Shown: positions 13,395 through 23,412, counted from the first letter of the stretch. The stretch is 64,000 nucleotides of DNA from Candidatus Nanohalarchaeota archaeon (GCA_017610385.1 JAFCCC010000003.1:1-64000), one strand, 5' to 3'. Notes: generated by a model from the letters alone, not told the origin. Made by a program: numbers and translations.

Positions 13395-14600
13395 ATGAAT
13401 CAATTATGGACTGAAAAATACAGACCAAAAGATTTGAAATCATTTAAAGGAAATAAGAAGGCAATTGAAGAAATAATTCTTTGGATTCAAAATTGGAAAG
13501 AATCTAAAAATAAGGCCGTGTTATTACATGGTGCTCCGGGTGTTGGTAAAACGTCTCTATCTTTCTTATTGGCTAAATCCTTGAATTATGAACTTTTAGA
13601 TACAAATGCGTCAGATATTCGAACAAAGGATAAATTAAAAGAAAAAGTAGAACAAGCGGTCAAACAAAAATCATTGTTTAAAAAAGGAAAAATTATTTTG
13701 ATTGATGAAGTAGATGGAATGGGTTCCTCTGATAGGGGTGGCGGCGCAGAACTAGTTAGACTTATTTCTGAAACGAAATTCCCATTAATTTTCACTGCAA
13801 ATGATGCATATAATCCAAAATTATCTACTTTAAGAAATAAATGTAAAATAATAAAATTTAATTCAGTACACCAAAATTCAGTTGCTGCTCGACTAAAAGA
13901 GATTTGTGATATGGAAAAAATTAACTTTGACCCGGAGGCATTAAAGGCAATCGCAAGAAGAGCTTCTGGGGACCTTAGATCTGCAATAAACGATCTTGAA
14001 TCTTTATTTTCAAATAATCACGAAATAACATTAGAAATTGTCAATGAATTAAATTTTAGAGATTTAGATCAAAATATTTTTCAGGCATTACTTATTATTT
14101 TCAAAACTAAAACATATTCTACTGCATTAGATGCCACCAATAATCTAAGTGAAAATTTTGATATGTTATTTAATTGGATTCGCGAAAATGTTCCATTAGA
14201 ATATGAAAAAAATGAGGAGATCGCGTTAGCTTACAATTTTGTTTCCAAAGCGAATATTTTCAAGGGCAGGATACGAAGAAGACAGAATTGGAGTTTATTA
14301 AAGTACGCGTATGAATTATTGTGTGCCGGCGTTGCAATTTCTAAAGATGAAAAATATTCCAAATTTACTCGATATAGGTTTCCAACTATAATTAAAAAAA
14401 TGTCTTTAGCGAGGTCTAAAAAATCAATAAGAATTTCTATGTGTTCTAAGTTCTCTAAAAAATTACATATTTCTTCTAAACACATAATGAAAGATATAAA
14501 ATTCTTTAAAATTTTAATAAATAATCCAGAAACCCGTAATAATTTAATAGAGCAGTTATATCTTGAAAAAGAAGAAATTAAATATTTAGAAGATTTTTAG
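13395..14600 (+). CDS. rfcL: Replication factor C large subunit
   Basis: A 401-residue AAA+ protein, the large clamp-loader subunit. EKYRPKDLKSFKGN at the start, Walker A LHGAPGVGKTSLS near 44-56, DTNASDIRTKD, Walker B IILIDEVDGMGSSDRGG near 101-117. The C-terminal half is shorter than in many archaea and lacks a long acidic tail and an obvious PIP box. An AAGGTG Shine-Dalgarno-like element precedes the ATG. Its 3' end overlaps the pilin-like gene on the opposite strand by 4 nt. Confidence 0.94.
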   Translation: MNQLWTEKYRPKDLKSFKGNKKAIEEIILWIQNWKESKNKAVLLHGAPGVGKTSLSFLLAKSLNYELLDTNASDIRTKDKLKEKVEQAVKQKSLFKKGKIILIDEVDGMGSSDRGGGAELVRLISETKFPLIFTANDAYNPKLSTLRNKCKIIKFNSVHQNSVAARLKEICDMEKINFDPEALKAIARRASGDLRSAINDLESLFSNNHEITLEIVNELNFRDLDQNIFQALLIIFKTKTYSTALDATNNLSENFDMLFNWIRENVPLEYEKNEEIALAYNFVSKANIFKGRIRRRQNWSLLKYAYELLCAGVAISKDEKYSKFTRYRFPTIIKKMSLARSKKSIRISMCSKFSKKLHISSKHIMKDIKFFKILINNPETRNNLIEQLYLEKEEIKYLEDF

Positions 14601-14935
14601 CAAATTTCTTTTTCTAATTCGAAATATACTGATTTTAGTTTTATTTGATCACAAGAACTTAAATTAACCTCTAATAAATATCCTCTTTGGAAAGCCCAAT
14701 CTTCTAGATGTTTTTTTAGTTCTTTTTCTTGATTTGACGGTGTATTTGGCGTTTCTCTAAATGTTTTAGCTTCGGAAAATTTATTTTCTATGTTGTGAAT
14801 AGTAAAACCGACTCCAAATCTTTTTACTTCGTTTAAATCAAAATTAGAATATGCTATAAAGACTTTGGCTGTGGAGAAAAGTACAGAGATTATCATAACC
14901 GCGGTTATTATGAAAAACTGACCTTTTCTTATCAT
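14597..14935 (-). CDS. Pilin-like protein with class III signal peptide
   Basis: A 112-residue protein that starts MIRKGQFFIITAVMIISVLF, a short basic stretch, KG and a hydrophobic helix as in class III signal peptides cut by the archaeal prepilin peptidase. The rest is a small soluble domain with two Cys residues near the end. It is the last gene of the pilus operon; its ATG (14935) overlaps the TGA of the gene before it as ATGA. I prefer this start to the ATG at 14947. Confidence 0.7.
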   Translation of the reverse strand: MIRKGQFFIITAVMIISVLFSTAKVFIAYSNFDLNEVKRFGVGFTIHNIENKFSEAKTFRETPNTPSNQEKELKKHLEDWAFQRGYLLEVNLSSCDQIKLKSVYFELEKEIC

Positions 14936-16590
14936 AAATACCACCACACAGTATTTATAGTATATGGCAAATAAATGCCTTCATTAAAAGTTCCTAAATA
15001 CGGAACACCTACTGCTTCTGAACTAATTAATGTACTTTTTATTGAGCTTTCTTTTGTGCCTAAATATAATATTATTCCCCTTAATAAAGAATAATCTTCT
15101 GCATAGAATTCTTTTTTTGGAATTTGTACTACAATTCCGCTGCCATTATATACTCTTGTATTGGCATTGATCGTATAAACATTAGGATCCTCTGAGTCAT
15201 GATAAAAGTAATTTTTTCTTTTTAATATTCCATAATCAGAGCTAATATTTTTAAAATAATAATCCGAGAAATAATACGGTTTCTTTGGTTTCAATTCTAG
15301 TGGATAAATTTTTATAATTTCATAGGAATTTTTTCCAGAGGTTATAGTACCTCCTACACCATATCCAGAATTATTATCAAATATAGAATTTTCTGAGAAG
15401 TAGGCTTCATTGTAATTTGTTGATTTATTGGCTAAAACGATATTGTATGTTCTATTTCCTATATTTATGCTCTGTGTTAAATAAAAATTATCATAAGAAT
15501 TTATTCCTGAAACATTCCATCCCGCATAATACAAGATATCCGACCCTGATGTAAAATCTGTGTTAAAAGTATCTACTTTAATTGGAATATCATAAAAATA
15601 TTTGCTAACATAATATCCTATTTGTTCTGGATCCTCTGACGAAACAAATATATTTTCAGTATCTCCGAATCCCAATATTTGCTTTTCAACATTAGTGAAA
15701 TTAAATATTTCTTGAATTGGTTCATTCATTTGTGTCTCATTAATATTCTTAATTTCAATAATTGATTTATCTTGTAATAAAAAGTTCTTGATAGTTTCTA
15801 CATGAGAAGTTAATTCAGATAATGGAATTTCATCAATTAATAAAATGTCTTGATTAGAAAGTCCTTCATAATTGAGATTTAAGTTATCAATGGTATAAAA
15901 TACATTAAAATATGGTGAAATAATTGATTTTAAATTATTACTTAATTCTTTTGAATATGTGGCATTAAAAAGAACCAATTTGTCTGTAATCGGGCCGATT
16001 TCATAATAATTACCATAGCATGAGTCATTGCTTACCCCAAATGTTTTTTTACATTTGAATACACCATTAAATTCATAGGGTCCTTCAAAAACGTCATTAA
16101 ATTCTGTATCGTTATTCAAGTCAAAATTAACTGTATCATATTTTTCTTTATTATCTATTTGTGTATCTGAAACCACAAATCTAATTCCAAATATTTCTCC
16201 TTTGCGATACCATTCATTTTCTGAAGGTGGAAATCCTGTTCCTTCCCACGTACCTGCTACAGTATCTGCTATTTGAACTTGTTCTTCACGTATTAAATTC
16301 CCGATTTTGATAGATCTCTTTGGAACACCTCTAATATTTATATAATGTCCTGTGTTTGGAACCAAATCTGAAAATAAAGTTCCTAAAACGTCTAAATCCT
16401 TACTGACTATGACTTTTCCCAAAATTCCTGAATGATCTAAAGCAGTTAATAAATCTTCAGCTTCTTTTTGAATATGAACCCCCTTCCAATCGATAGTCTT
16501 GGGATTTGGGAAAATTGTTGATAGAAATACTAATAACAGTAAACTTCCAATAACAGCGTCTGTTGCATGTAGAAAGCCCTTTCTTACCAT
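14932..16590 (-). CDS. Large pilin-like surface protein
   Basis: A 552-residue protein. The N-terminus MVRKGFLHATDAVIGSLLLL has a basic stretch, KG and a hydrophobic helix, like a class III signal peptide with an unusual polar start after the KG. The long remainder is Asn-, Tyr- and Ser-rich, typical of extracellular beta-rich domains, with a Cys pair near 180-190. It could be a pilus tip or an adhesin assembled by the same machine. It overlaps the gene before it by 7 nt. Confidence 0.68.
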   Translation of the reverse strand: MVRKGFLHATDAVIGSLLLLVFLSTIFPNPKTIDWKGVHIQKEAEDLLTALDHSGILGKVIVSKDLDVLGTLFSDLVPNTGHYINIRGVPKRSIKIGNLIREEQVQIADTVAGTWEGTGFPPSENEWYRKGEIFGIRFVVSDTQIDNKEKYDTVNFDLNNDTEFNDVFEGPYEFNGVFKCKKTFGVSNDSCYGNYYEIGPITDKLVLFNATYSKELSNNLKSIISPYFNVFYTIDNLNLNYEGLSNQDILLIDEIPLSELTSHVETIKNFLLQDKSIIEIKNINETQMNEPIQEIFNFTNVEKQILGFGDTENIFVSSEDPEQIGYYVSKYFYDIPIKVDTFNTDFTSGSDILYYAGWNVSGINSYDNFYLTQSINIGNRTYNIVLANKSTNYNEAYFSENSIFDNNSGYGVGGTITSGKNSYEIIKIYPLELKPKKPYYFSDYYFKNISSDYGILKRKNYFYHDSEDPNVYTINANTRVYNGSGIVVQIPKKEFYAEDYSLLRGIILYLGTKESSIKSTLISSEAVGVPYLGTFNEGIYLPYTINTVWWYL

Positions 16591-17402
16591 AATGTAAATA
16601 TCACCTCAACCATCTGATTTTCCATTTCTGCAAATCTCCTAAAAACATATATTCTTTCATTTACTATGGTTGTTGTTCCTCCATAATCAAAATACGGTCT
16701 TTCTAAAATTAGTAATTTTCCATTTGAATTTTTGATGGTTTTCCCATTTTTTACATTAAACGTTAAGGAATTAAATGATATTTCAGAAGATGTCCAAGAA
16801 GGATCATATTCTGTGAAGGCACTAAAATTAGAATATTGGCTTACAAATACTCTATAATCTTGATTTTGTGTAGCAACTAAGAAATAAAATGTTGTCCCAT
16901 TGATGATTTTAGTTCCAAAATGAATCAGGGATTCCGCATTAGCATAAAAACCACTGTTTGGTTCACCTGAAATTATAACTCCTTCTAGATCTCCCTTTTC
17001 AAAAAATCGCAGTGTTTCAATTATCACATATTCTTTTATATTGATCTGAAAATTTTCTTTTAAACCCAAGAGATACCGCAGTTGATTGTAATTTAAAGAA
17101 CCTAATGCATTAATTTTGTTCGGATCTAATTGTTGAAATTCTTTAACTAAACCCACTACCTTTATATGATTTATATGGTTTTCCCAATCTGTTCCATTTG
17201 TGCTACTATTTTTCCAGTAACCAGAATCACTTAAAAGTACATCGGTCAATGCCCAGCCAAGATTTTCCATTTTATTTTGTTCTGTTGTAGCAACATATTT
17301 TGGTAATATTGAAAATGCAGTTGTAATTACGAAAATCAATGTCAGGAAAAAAAGAACTGCCCCTGCTGTAAATTCTATATTAATTTGCCCTTTTTTGTAC
17401 AT
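16584..17402 (-). CDS. Pilin-like protein with class III signal peptide
   Basis: A 272-residue protein starting MYKKGQINIEFTAGAVLFFL. The KGQINIEF start with Glu at about +5 after the presumed cleavage matches the key feature of type IV pilins, in which that Glu helps subunit packing. The extracellular part is mixed alpha/beta and aromatic-rich. It sits between the two membrane-platform genes and the large pilin-like protein in one operon. Confidence 0.75.
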   Translation of the reverse strand: MYKKGQINIEFTAGAVLFFLTLIFVITTAFSILPKYVATTEQNKMENLGWALTDVLLSDSGYWKNSSTNGTDWENHINHIKVVGLVKEFQQLDPNKINALGSLNYNQLRYLLGLKENFQINIKEYVIIETLRFFEKGDLEGVIISGEPNSGFYANAESLIHFGTKIINGTTFYFLVATQNQDYRVFVSQYSNFSAFTEYDPSWTSSEISFNSLTFNVKNGKTIKNSNGKLLILERPYFDYGGTTTIVNERIYVFRRFAEMENQMVEVIFTLW

Positions 17403-17454
17403 GAATATAACCCTACAAATTAATTGCTCTTTTTAGTTTATGTAATTTTCAAGA

Positions 17455-18357
17455 TTAGACAATTAAAAGATAAATTAGAACTCCTATTGTGGCCATTATA
17501 AAGGAATGTTTAAATCCTGCTGAAATTTTTCCAGAACCAACCTGACCTCCAACTAACCCATTAAATATACCTTGAATTAAAACCATCATTAGGAATAAGA
17601 CCTTATAATAACAAAGTTTGTTTGCGGCGTTACCAAAGCCGAAAGTAGGACATAAATTACACATTGGTTTCGCAACACTCAAAGAACACATATTTATATT
17701 TGCACCGAACATTCCGTTAGAACCCAGACTTGCTCCCAACATTTTTTCTATACCTAGCTTATATAGCACAATAATTATTATAACAAATACAAAATATATT
17801 ACATAGATAATAACAACTTGCTGACTTAACATCGCTTTTCTTTGAACTTCTGCTTCTTTGATGCTAAGAACGTCCCTTGAAATTGTTTCTATTGTTTTAC
17901 TAATATTTCCTCCTGAATTATATGATTGAAGTAAAACCGCCAGAGAACGTTTAATTAATGCACTATCTTCCATTTTTTTTGCCAGACGCTCTAAAACTTC
18001 TGGTAATGGAATTCCCCATGAAATTTGATTTGCACTTTTAACAATTAAGGGAGTTAATCTCCCATATGTTCTTTCTGAGGCCGCTTGAAATGCTTGTGGA
18101 ATTGTTAGTCCACTTTTAATGGATTCTGACAAATCTCTTAAAAACGCTGGAAAGTTCTTTTCAATATTTTCAATTTTTCTTTGTTTGAAATATATATAAA
18201 ATCCATAAGGTAGTGCCCCACAAACAATTGCAGCTAAGAATAATGTTGAGCCAATACTTCCTAAACCCACTGATGATAAAACTATTGACAATATTATTAA
18301 AATGCCTCCGGCCCCAAAACTTCCGTATTTAATTTTTTGATCTTTTGTCAATTGCAT
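17455..18357 (-). CDS. Type IV pilus membrane platform protein, T2SF domain (second of a pair)
   Basis: A 300-residue membrane protein with two N-terminal TM helices, a cytoplasmic T2SSF/GspF domain (FLRDLSESIKSGLTIPQAF near 67-85; LLQSYNSGGNISKTIETIS near 141-159) and a C-terminal group of TM segments. It would form the inner-membrane platform on which the ATPase acts. Most archaeal FlaJ/TadC homologues carry two such domains in one protein; here the two halves are separate genes, back to back, as in bacterial TadB/TadC. Confidence 0.85.
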   Translation of the reverse strand: MQLTKDQKIKYGSFGAGGILIILSIVLSSVGLGSIGSTLFLAAIVCGALPYGFYIYFKQRKIENIEKNFPAFLRDLSESIKSGLTIPQAFQAASERTYGRLTPLIVKSANQISWGIPLPEVLERLAKKMEDSALIKRSLAVLLQSYNSGGNISKTIETISRDVLSIKEAEVQRKAMLSQQVVIIYVIYFVFVIIIIVLYKLGIEKMLGASLGSNGMFGANINMCSLSVAKPMCNLCPTFGFGNAANKLCYYKVLFLMMVLIQGIFNGLVGGQVGSGKISAGFKHSFIMATIGVLIYLLIV

Positions 18358-19251
18358 TTAATCCACCGGTGATATACTTTTTACTAGTAAAATAAACATG
18401 AGAGAGGCTAATGGTAGTAATATAAAAATACCTACCAATTGAATTGATAAAATTGTAGCATAACTTCCTAATACCATTGTGCCCATTATTGCAGATAAAA
18501 CCATCATGAATACTGAACCCACAATGACTAATGTAATGTAAATTTCTACAAATAAAGAAAGTGTTCTAGAAAATTTTTCTAAATCTCTCATATACCCATT
18601 CATTAAATTTCTAGAGTGTTCATATAAAAAATCTCGTAAATTCCCCCCAGAACTTAAAATATTGTGTATACCCCATAATAATTCTCGGAATTTAATACTA
18701 GGTGTTCTTTGTGCAGCTCTTTTTAATGCGGTATTAATATCTTCTCCAAATGAAGTTATATCTCGTGAAATTCTTTTACATTCCTTTGAAACTTCGCCGT
18801 ATTGCTCAAATTGTGCTAATAGGTTAAAAATCGCTGCTGGGGGAGTTCCTGTTCCAGCTAATGTAGATAAATACATTGTAGCAAATGGCAGGCTATTGTC
18901 TATTTTTTTACGTCTATTGCTTATTTTTAAAGAAGGATAAATATAAAATCCCATAAACGTAAGTGACGCTAAAACTATGCTTATGAATAGACCAGCAATT
19001 AATCCTGAAATAATTCCAGATAATCCTCCAACAATAATTCCTACAATTACACTTATAATTGGAACTAGAACTACAAAAGAAAACGCACTACTCACGATTG
19101 CAGTTGAAATATACTCTATTAAAGATAATTTAATGTCTGCTTGTTTTAATTCTTCTTTAATATCTTGAAAAAGAGGCACAAGCTTTTCTGAAATTCCTTT
19201 CGTTGTCTTATAAGCAAATTTTGTATAAAAACTACTTTTCAAAGCTCTCAC
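18358..19251 (-). CDS. Type IV pilus membrane platform protein, T2SF domain (first of a pair)
   Basis: A 297-residue membrane protein with two TM helices near 50-105, a T2SSF domain (TMYLSTLAGTGTPPAAIF near 124-141; LLWGIHNILSSGGNLRDFL near 190-208) and C-terminal TM segments. It directly precedes the second platform gene with no gap, and follows the ATPase gene after 3 nt. The pair would correspond to the two halves of a normal FlaJ-like protein. Confidence 0.85.
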   Translation of the reverse strand: MRALKSSFYTKFAYKTTKGISEKLVPLFQDIKEELKQADIKLSLIEYISTAIVSSAFSFVVLVPIISVIVGIIVGGLSGIISGLIAGLFISIVLASLTFMGFYIYPSLKISNRRKKIDNSLPFATMYLSTLAGTGTPPAAIFNLLAQFEQYGEVSKECKRISRDITSFGEDINTALKRAAQRTPSIKFRELLWGIHNILSSGGNLRDFLYEHSRNLMNGYMRDLEKFSRTLSLFVEIYITLVIVGSVFMMVLSAIMGTMVLGSYATILSIQLVGIFILLPLASLMFILLVKSISPVD

Positions 19252-19254
19252 CTC

Positions 19255-21123
19255 TTATGCGTTATTAACAACGTCCATGACTCTTTTTGGATCCTGATAA
19301 TAATAACTCAAAATTTTTCCAACTTGGGTATATTCTTGAATCCCTTGTTGTTTCATCCATTCTAATACCTTTTTTCTTCTAACAAGTTCTCCTTGTAATT
19401 TGGCAGCAGCAACACCGGTTTCATGAGAGATTTTAGATAATAATCTACTTTCTTTTCGAGCTCTGAACGTATCTGTAATTGGATCCCATTTAAAAACAGT
19501 ATTTGTAACTGGCACATTTTTATTTCTATCGTATTTTATAATTTCCATAATATTATGAACTTTTCTTACTTGCTTTTGGTTTCGTCTAACTGAGCCAATA
19601 AATATGATTAGATCCAAACTTGCGATTAATGAAGGTGATAATTCAATTGGTTTTGTGGTTAATCTATTCATAACCTTATCAATAGAGGATGCGTGAATCG
19701 TTGAGAGTCCAGGATGACCTGTAGCGATCTGTTGAAATAGAACGTATGCTTCTGAACCTCTTACTTCTCCCACAATAATGTAATCTGGTCTTTGTCTTAA
19801 ACTTTCTTTTAATAAATCATCTAGGGTTACTTCTCCCTCTCTTTCTCCACCGAAACCAAATCCAGATCGTGCTACTTCTGGAACCCAATTTGGGTGTGGT
19901 AATCTTAATTCAGGAGTGTCTTCTATGGAAATGATTTTAGATTCTGGTCTTATAAACAGAGAAAGTGCGTTTAATAAGGTTGTTTTGCCTGATGCAGTTG
20001 GTCCCGCAATCATAATTGATTTTCCTTTATCAATTGCAATCCATAAATACGCCAACATAGTAGCGCTAATTCCTCTATAATTCAGTAAATGAATGGGGGT
20101 TAGTGGTTTTTCTGTAAATTTTCGTATTGTAAAATTAGAACCCCGTCTAGCGATATCTGTTCCCAGAGTCGCTTGTACTCTTGAACCATTTGGGAGTGCT
20201 CCATCTAATAGCGGATTCGCAACAGAGATAGATCTTCCACATCTTTGAGCTAGTTTGATTACAAAAGAGTCCAATCGTTTATTATCCGTAAACATTATGT
20301 TTGTTTTTACTGAGGATATAATTGGATTTCTATGATAAACATATACTGGTATTCCAGTTCCATCACAGCTGATATCTTCTAAGTTAGAATCATTCATTAT
20401 TGGCTCTATTTTGCCCAACCCAATAAAGTCTCTGAATGCATAATAGATAAGAACTTCTTTATCTTTCTCAGTAATTTTGAATCCATAATAATCTAAAATT
20501 TTGTTGATTCTTTCCTCTAAAAACTTTTTAGATTCACTCTTTTTTAGTTCACCGAAATCTACATCAAGTGTTTCTTTTAAAATTTCCTCTACTTGTTCTA
20601 GTAATTTTTTGTTCTTTTCAGAAAGATTCGGTTCAACTAAAAAATAATTTAATTCATTTTTTTTAGAATTATATTTAATCTCAGTATACGCTTGAATTTT
20701 TTCCCCATCTTTTGGTTTCTTTGGTATTAACGGGTATTTTAAATTAACAGGGATTCTTTTAGGGAGTTTTAATTCTGGAACATCTACATTTATTTTAGTT
20801 TCAGAAGGAATTTCTATTCCTTTTACATATTCTTCTTCATAATAATTTTCAAAAAACTCTTCTTCTTCTTTTTCGCTGGGCGATTGTTTTGTAGGTGATG
20901 AAATAGGTGTTGGAGTGTGCTTTTGTTTTTTTGGTGGGGTTTTTACAGATTTTTCTCTAATTGCGGTTTTTTGAATGTTTCTTTCGACTGGTGGCGCTTC
21001 CATAATAATTGTATGCGGAACCGTGAGTGTTTCTTCAGAACTCATCAATTTAGATTTTCTTAATTCATTACTCCTTCTCAATTTTTTAATTAAAATACCG
21101 ATATCAAAAGTACTTTCTATCAT
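19255..21123 (-). CDS. Type IV pilus assembly ATPase (GspE/FlaI family)
   Basis: A 622-residue secretion ATPase that powers pilus assembly. The first about 130 residues are basic, Pro-rich and probably disordered. The core has Walker A IMIAGPTASGKTTLLNAL near 373-390, ISIEDTPELRLPHPNW near 399, the His-box/Walker B region RQRPDYIIVGEVRG near 449-462, and TGHPGLSTIHASS near 469. The gene sits between the pilin-like genes and the two platform genes. It is the only ATPase in the cluster, and no retraction ATPase is present. Confidence 0.93.
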   Translation of the reverse strand: MIESTFDIGILIKKLRRSNELRKSKLMSSEETLTVPHTIIMEAPPVERNIQKTAIREKSVKTPPKKQKHTPTPISSPTKQSPSEKEEEEFFENYYEEEYVKGIEIPSETKINVDVPELKLPKRIPVNLKYPLIPKKPKDGEKIQAYTEIKYNSKKNELNYFLVEPNLSEKNKKLLEQVEEILKETLDVDFGELKKSESKKFLEERINKILDYYGFKITEKDKEVLIYYAFRDFIGLGKIEPIMNDSNLEDISCDGTGIPVYVYHRNPIISSVKTNIMFTDNKRLDSFVIKLAQRCGRSISVANPLLDGALPNGSRVQATLGTDIARRGSNFTIRKFTEKPLTPIHLLNYRGISATMLAYLWIAIDKGKSIMIAGPTASGKTTLLNALSLFIRPESKIISIEDTPELRLPHPNWVPEVARSGFGFGGEREGEVTLDDLLKESLRQRPDYIIVGEVRGSEAYVLFQQIATGHPGLSTIHASSIDKVMNRLTTKPIELSPSLIASLDLIIFIGSVRRNQKQVRKVHNIMEIIKYDRNKNVPVTNTVFKWDPITDTFRARKESRLLSKISHETGVAAAKLQGELVRRKKVLEWMKQQGIQEYTQVGKILSYYYQDPKRVMDVVNNA

Positions 21124-21546
21124 TTAAATCTCCAAAGTTATTTGTTCTCCTTTTAAACTCAATGTAGCCTTTTTAACTGTGCTTTCTACAGACCCCTGTA
21201 GATTATATTTGTTTTCTAAACCAAAAACTGAGCTTATATAGGTTTTATTGTTTTTTGTTTGTATAAATATCCCCTTGGAATTTAGTTTCAAAAGATATTC
21301 ATTTCCACCAATAGACGGTGGAAGGCTAAATTCAATTTTACCTGTTGTATTTGTCTCAACTAATTCAAGTATATTTGAAGAGACAATTTGTCCTAGTATT
21401 CTTAGTTGTTCATCTCCTGTCTGATTTTTCGCTTCTTTTTCAAATACCTGAAATACTGCTAAAAAACTAAATGCAATTATTAAGCCCAGCGAAAATAATA
21501 TTATTTCCTCAACAACCAAGTATTGGCCTTTTCTTTTTTTTATCAT
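21124..21546 (-). CDS. Pilin-like protein
   Basis: A 140-residue protein with an N-terminal basic patch (MIKKRKGQYLVVEEII) and hydrophobic helix, then a beta-rich domain. KGQ followed by VVEE resembles the class III signal motif with a Glu near +5. The ATG overlaps the TGA-type end of the gene before it (21543-21546), so translation is probably coupled. Its stop codon is directly adjacent to the start of the ATPase gene. Confidence 0.72.
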   Translation of the reverse strand: MIKKRKGQYLVVEEIILFSLGLIIAFSFLAVFQVFEKEAKNQTGDEQLRILGQIVSSNILELVETNTTGKIEFSLPPSIGGNEYLLKLNSKGIFIQTKNNKTYISSVFGLENKYNLQGSVESTVKKATLSLKGEQITLEI

Positions 21547-22172
21547 AACATCTGAATCGAAACCCTAATCTTTCTTAAATCTCCTTGTGTTTTAGAAGCT
21601 GACGGAACGATTTCCTCCCCCTCATACTTAATAACTATTCGATATTTGCCACCAGTTTTCTCTGTATCGCCCACTGCTTCTAATGAAATTATTTGTCCTT
21701 TATTCGAATTTACATCTTCTAGTTCTCTGAATTCTAATCTAAACTCATTTTGGTATTGATTTGTGATTAGTCTGGCTTTGGCAAGCAAAACTCCTGGACG
21801 ATCTTCTCCTAAAAGTCCATATCCTTCTGGTAAAATGAAGGTTCCCTGAGTATCATCTTCATTTAATGCAACCCAATCTGTTGTTGCGACATACGCTGCT
21901 TTCGAATTTGTAATATAATTTATGCTGTTATTTTCTGTATCCAATCTTAAAAACCCATCTACCTTAAATTCAACAGTTCGAGAACCTTTATTTATTGAAA
22001 CGGTTTCAATCTCATTCGCAAGTTCCTTCAGACTCGAAATTGCGATATTAATACCATTTACATCTTGGTTTTTTTGAAGTAGCGGTACACCCCACAAATA
22101 TGCAGATGCGATGCCCGCAGCTAAAATACCAACTAAAAGAATTGCACTAACAACTTGAACTTGCCCTTTCAT
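21543..22172 (-). CDS. Pilin-like protein with class III signal peptide
   Basis: A 209-residue protein starting MKGQVQVVSAILLVGILAAG. The MKGQ start and hydrophobic helix fit a prepilin-like signal, though the conserved Glu at +5 is missing. The external domain is beta-rich (about residues 35-209). It is the third gene of the operon, between the main pilin candidate and the smaller pilin-like gene. Confidence 0.7.
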   Translation of the reverse strand: MKGQVQVVSAILLVGILAAGIASAYLWGVPLLQKNQDVNGINIAISSLKELANEIETVSINKGSRTVEFKVDGFLRLDTENNSINYITNSKAAYVATTDWVALNEDDTQGTFILPEGYGLLGEDRPGVLLAKARLITNQYQNEFRLEFRELEDVNSNKGQIISLEAVGDTEKTGGKYRIVIKYEGEEIVPSASKTQGDLRKIRVSIQML

Positions 22173-22220
22173 AGTGTAAATTTAACTTATCTAGCATAAA
22201 AACGTTATCTTTCTACTTCT

Positions 22221-22697
22221 TTATTGTGCCTGGCAAGTTGTTTCAATTTCATAATCTGCTTCTGGGAATCTCAATAAAATAGAAGAATAATATTCTCCCT
22301 CAATAAAATCATCATTCATAGTTATGGTAACTTCACCAGTATATCCTCCTGGCGTTTGAGCCTCTTTCCAAGCAGCTGAATCACTTATATACGTTTCATT
22401 TACCCTAGTTCTGGTTAACGAAGTTACTTTTCCACCAGAATTATAAACAATAATGTCGAATGGGATCATATCTACAGGTCTTTTTCCAGAATTAATTAAG
22501 ATTAAGTTTAGATTAGGAGTTCCCGCCTCACAATCACTCTGTAAAACTTCTAATTTAGTTTCAAGTCGCTTTATGGTGGTTGTTTTTAAATCGTTTTGAA
22601 TATGCATTATCCAAACACCCGCAGCACCGGCTCCGGCCACGGTTATCATTAGTAAAAGAATAATTGCTATTACCGGCGTTATACCTTTTCTGTTCAT
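22221..22697 (-). CDS. Archaeal type IV pilin/archaellin-type protein
   Basis: A 158-residue protein with the textbook archaeal pilin N-terminus MNRKGITPVIAIILLLMITV: cleavage would follow RKG, and the mature protein would start ITPVIA (archaeal type IV pilin, N-terminal domain family). The remainder is a beta-rich domain with two Cys residues (about 56 and 155) that could form a disulfide. As the best match to a major pilin, it is the likely main filament subunit of the system. Confidence 0.85.
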   Translation of the reverse strand: MNRKGITPVIAIILLLMITVAGAGAAGVWIMHIQNDLKTTTIKRLETKLEVLQSDCEAGTPNLNLILINSGKRPVDMIPFDIIVYNSGGKVTSLTRTRVNETYISDSAAWKEAQTPGGYTGEVTITMNDDFIEGEYYSSILLRFPEADYEIETTCQAQ

Positions 22698-22716
22698 TTT
22701 TGCCCCTTCCTTCCTT

Positions 22717-23283
22717 TCAGATTAATTGATTTCCTATGGGTTTTTGAGGAACTTCTCTATGTTTTTGTAATGTAGTAGGTTTAAAGAAATCTCCTCGTCT
22801 TTGAGTTGCATAAAGTCGTCTTAGTCTTTTATCTAGTTTTTCTAAACCAGAAGCCATATTTGTATTAGATTCTTTTATGCCATCTACCATTTTTTCAATG
22901 TGATCTGAAACCTCTGTTAATTTATCTGCAATTGGATTAATTATATTTGTTCCTAGCTCTGAAGTAACTTCTGATTCTAAAGACGTTTCAGACGCTTCTT
23001 TTAATAGATCCATAAATGAATTAAGATTATCTACAACAGAATCCATTTTTGCAGTCAGGTTTTCCACATTATTTCTTAATTGAGTGTTGCTTTCGACCAT
23101 ATCATTAACAATCTTCTGATTGGATTTCATTATGTCTAAAATATCTCTTATAAGAGATTCATCTCTAGAAAGAGAATTACCACTTTCCAATTTTGTTAAC
23201 CGATTTTCTATGCGTCTTAAGGGACCTAAAGGAACTACTTCGTATTCCTCTGAATCTAAATTGAGCTCCACTTCTTTTGCCAT
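22717..23283 (-). CDS. Coiled-coil protein heading the pilus operon
   Basis: A 188-residue, acidic, mostly helical soluble protein. Residues 25-155 have heptad-like hydrophobic spacing. The C-terminal 35 residues are basic. It resembles FlaC/D/E-type or chemotaxis-like coiled-coil proteins of archaellum clusters only in general shape; no conserved FlaD/E domain was recognised. First gene of the operon, 19 nt before the pilin gene, so it may be a cytoplasmic scaffold of the machine. Confidence 0.65.
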   Translation of the reverse strand: MAKEVELNLDSEEYEVVPLGPLRRIENRLTKLESGNSLSRDESLIRDILDIMKSNQKIVNDMVESNTQLRNNVENLTAKMDSVVDNLNSFMDLLKEASETSLESEVTSELGTNIINPIADKLTEVSDHIEKMVDGIKESNTNMASGLEKLDKRLRRLYATQRRGDFFKPTTLQKHREVPQKPIGNQLI

Positions 23284-23412
23284 AAATATCTTTCTCCGAA
23301 TAGAGTTATGTAAAAATCTTGGTTAGCGTGGTATAAATATCTTTGCTCCAAACTTCGAGAATTTAGTTACCATAGCGCGTTGTAAATAACCCAATAGCCT
23401 TTGTTTAATGGG

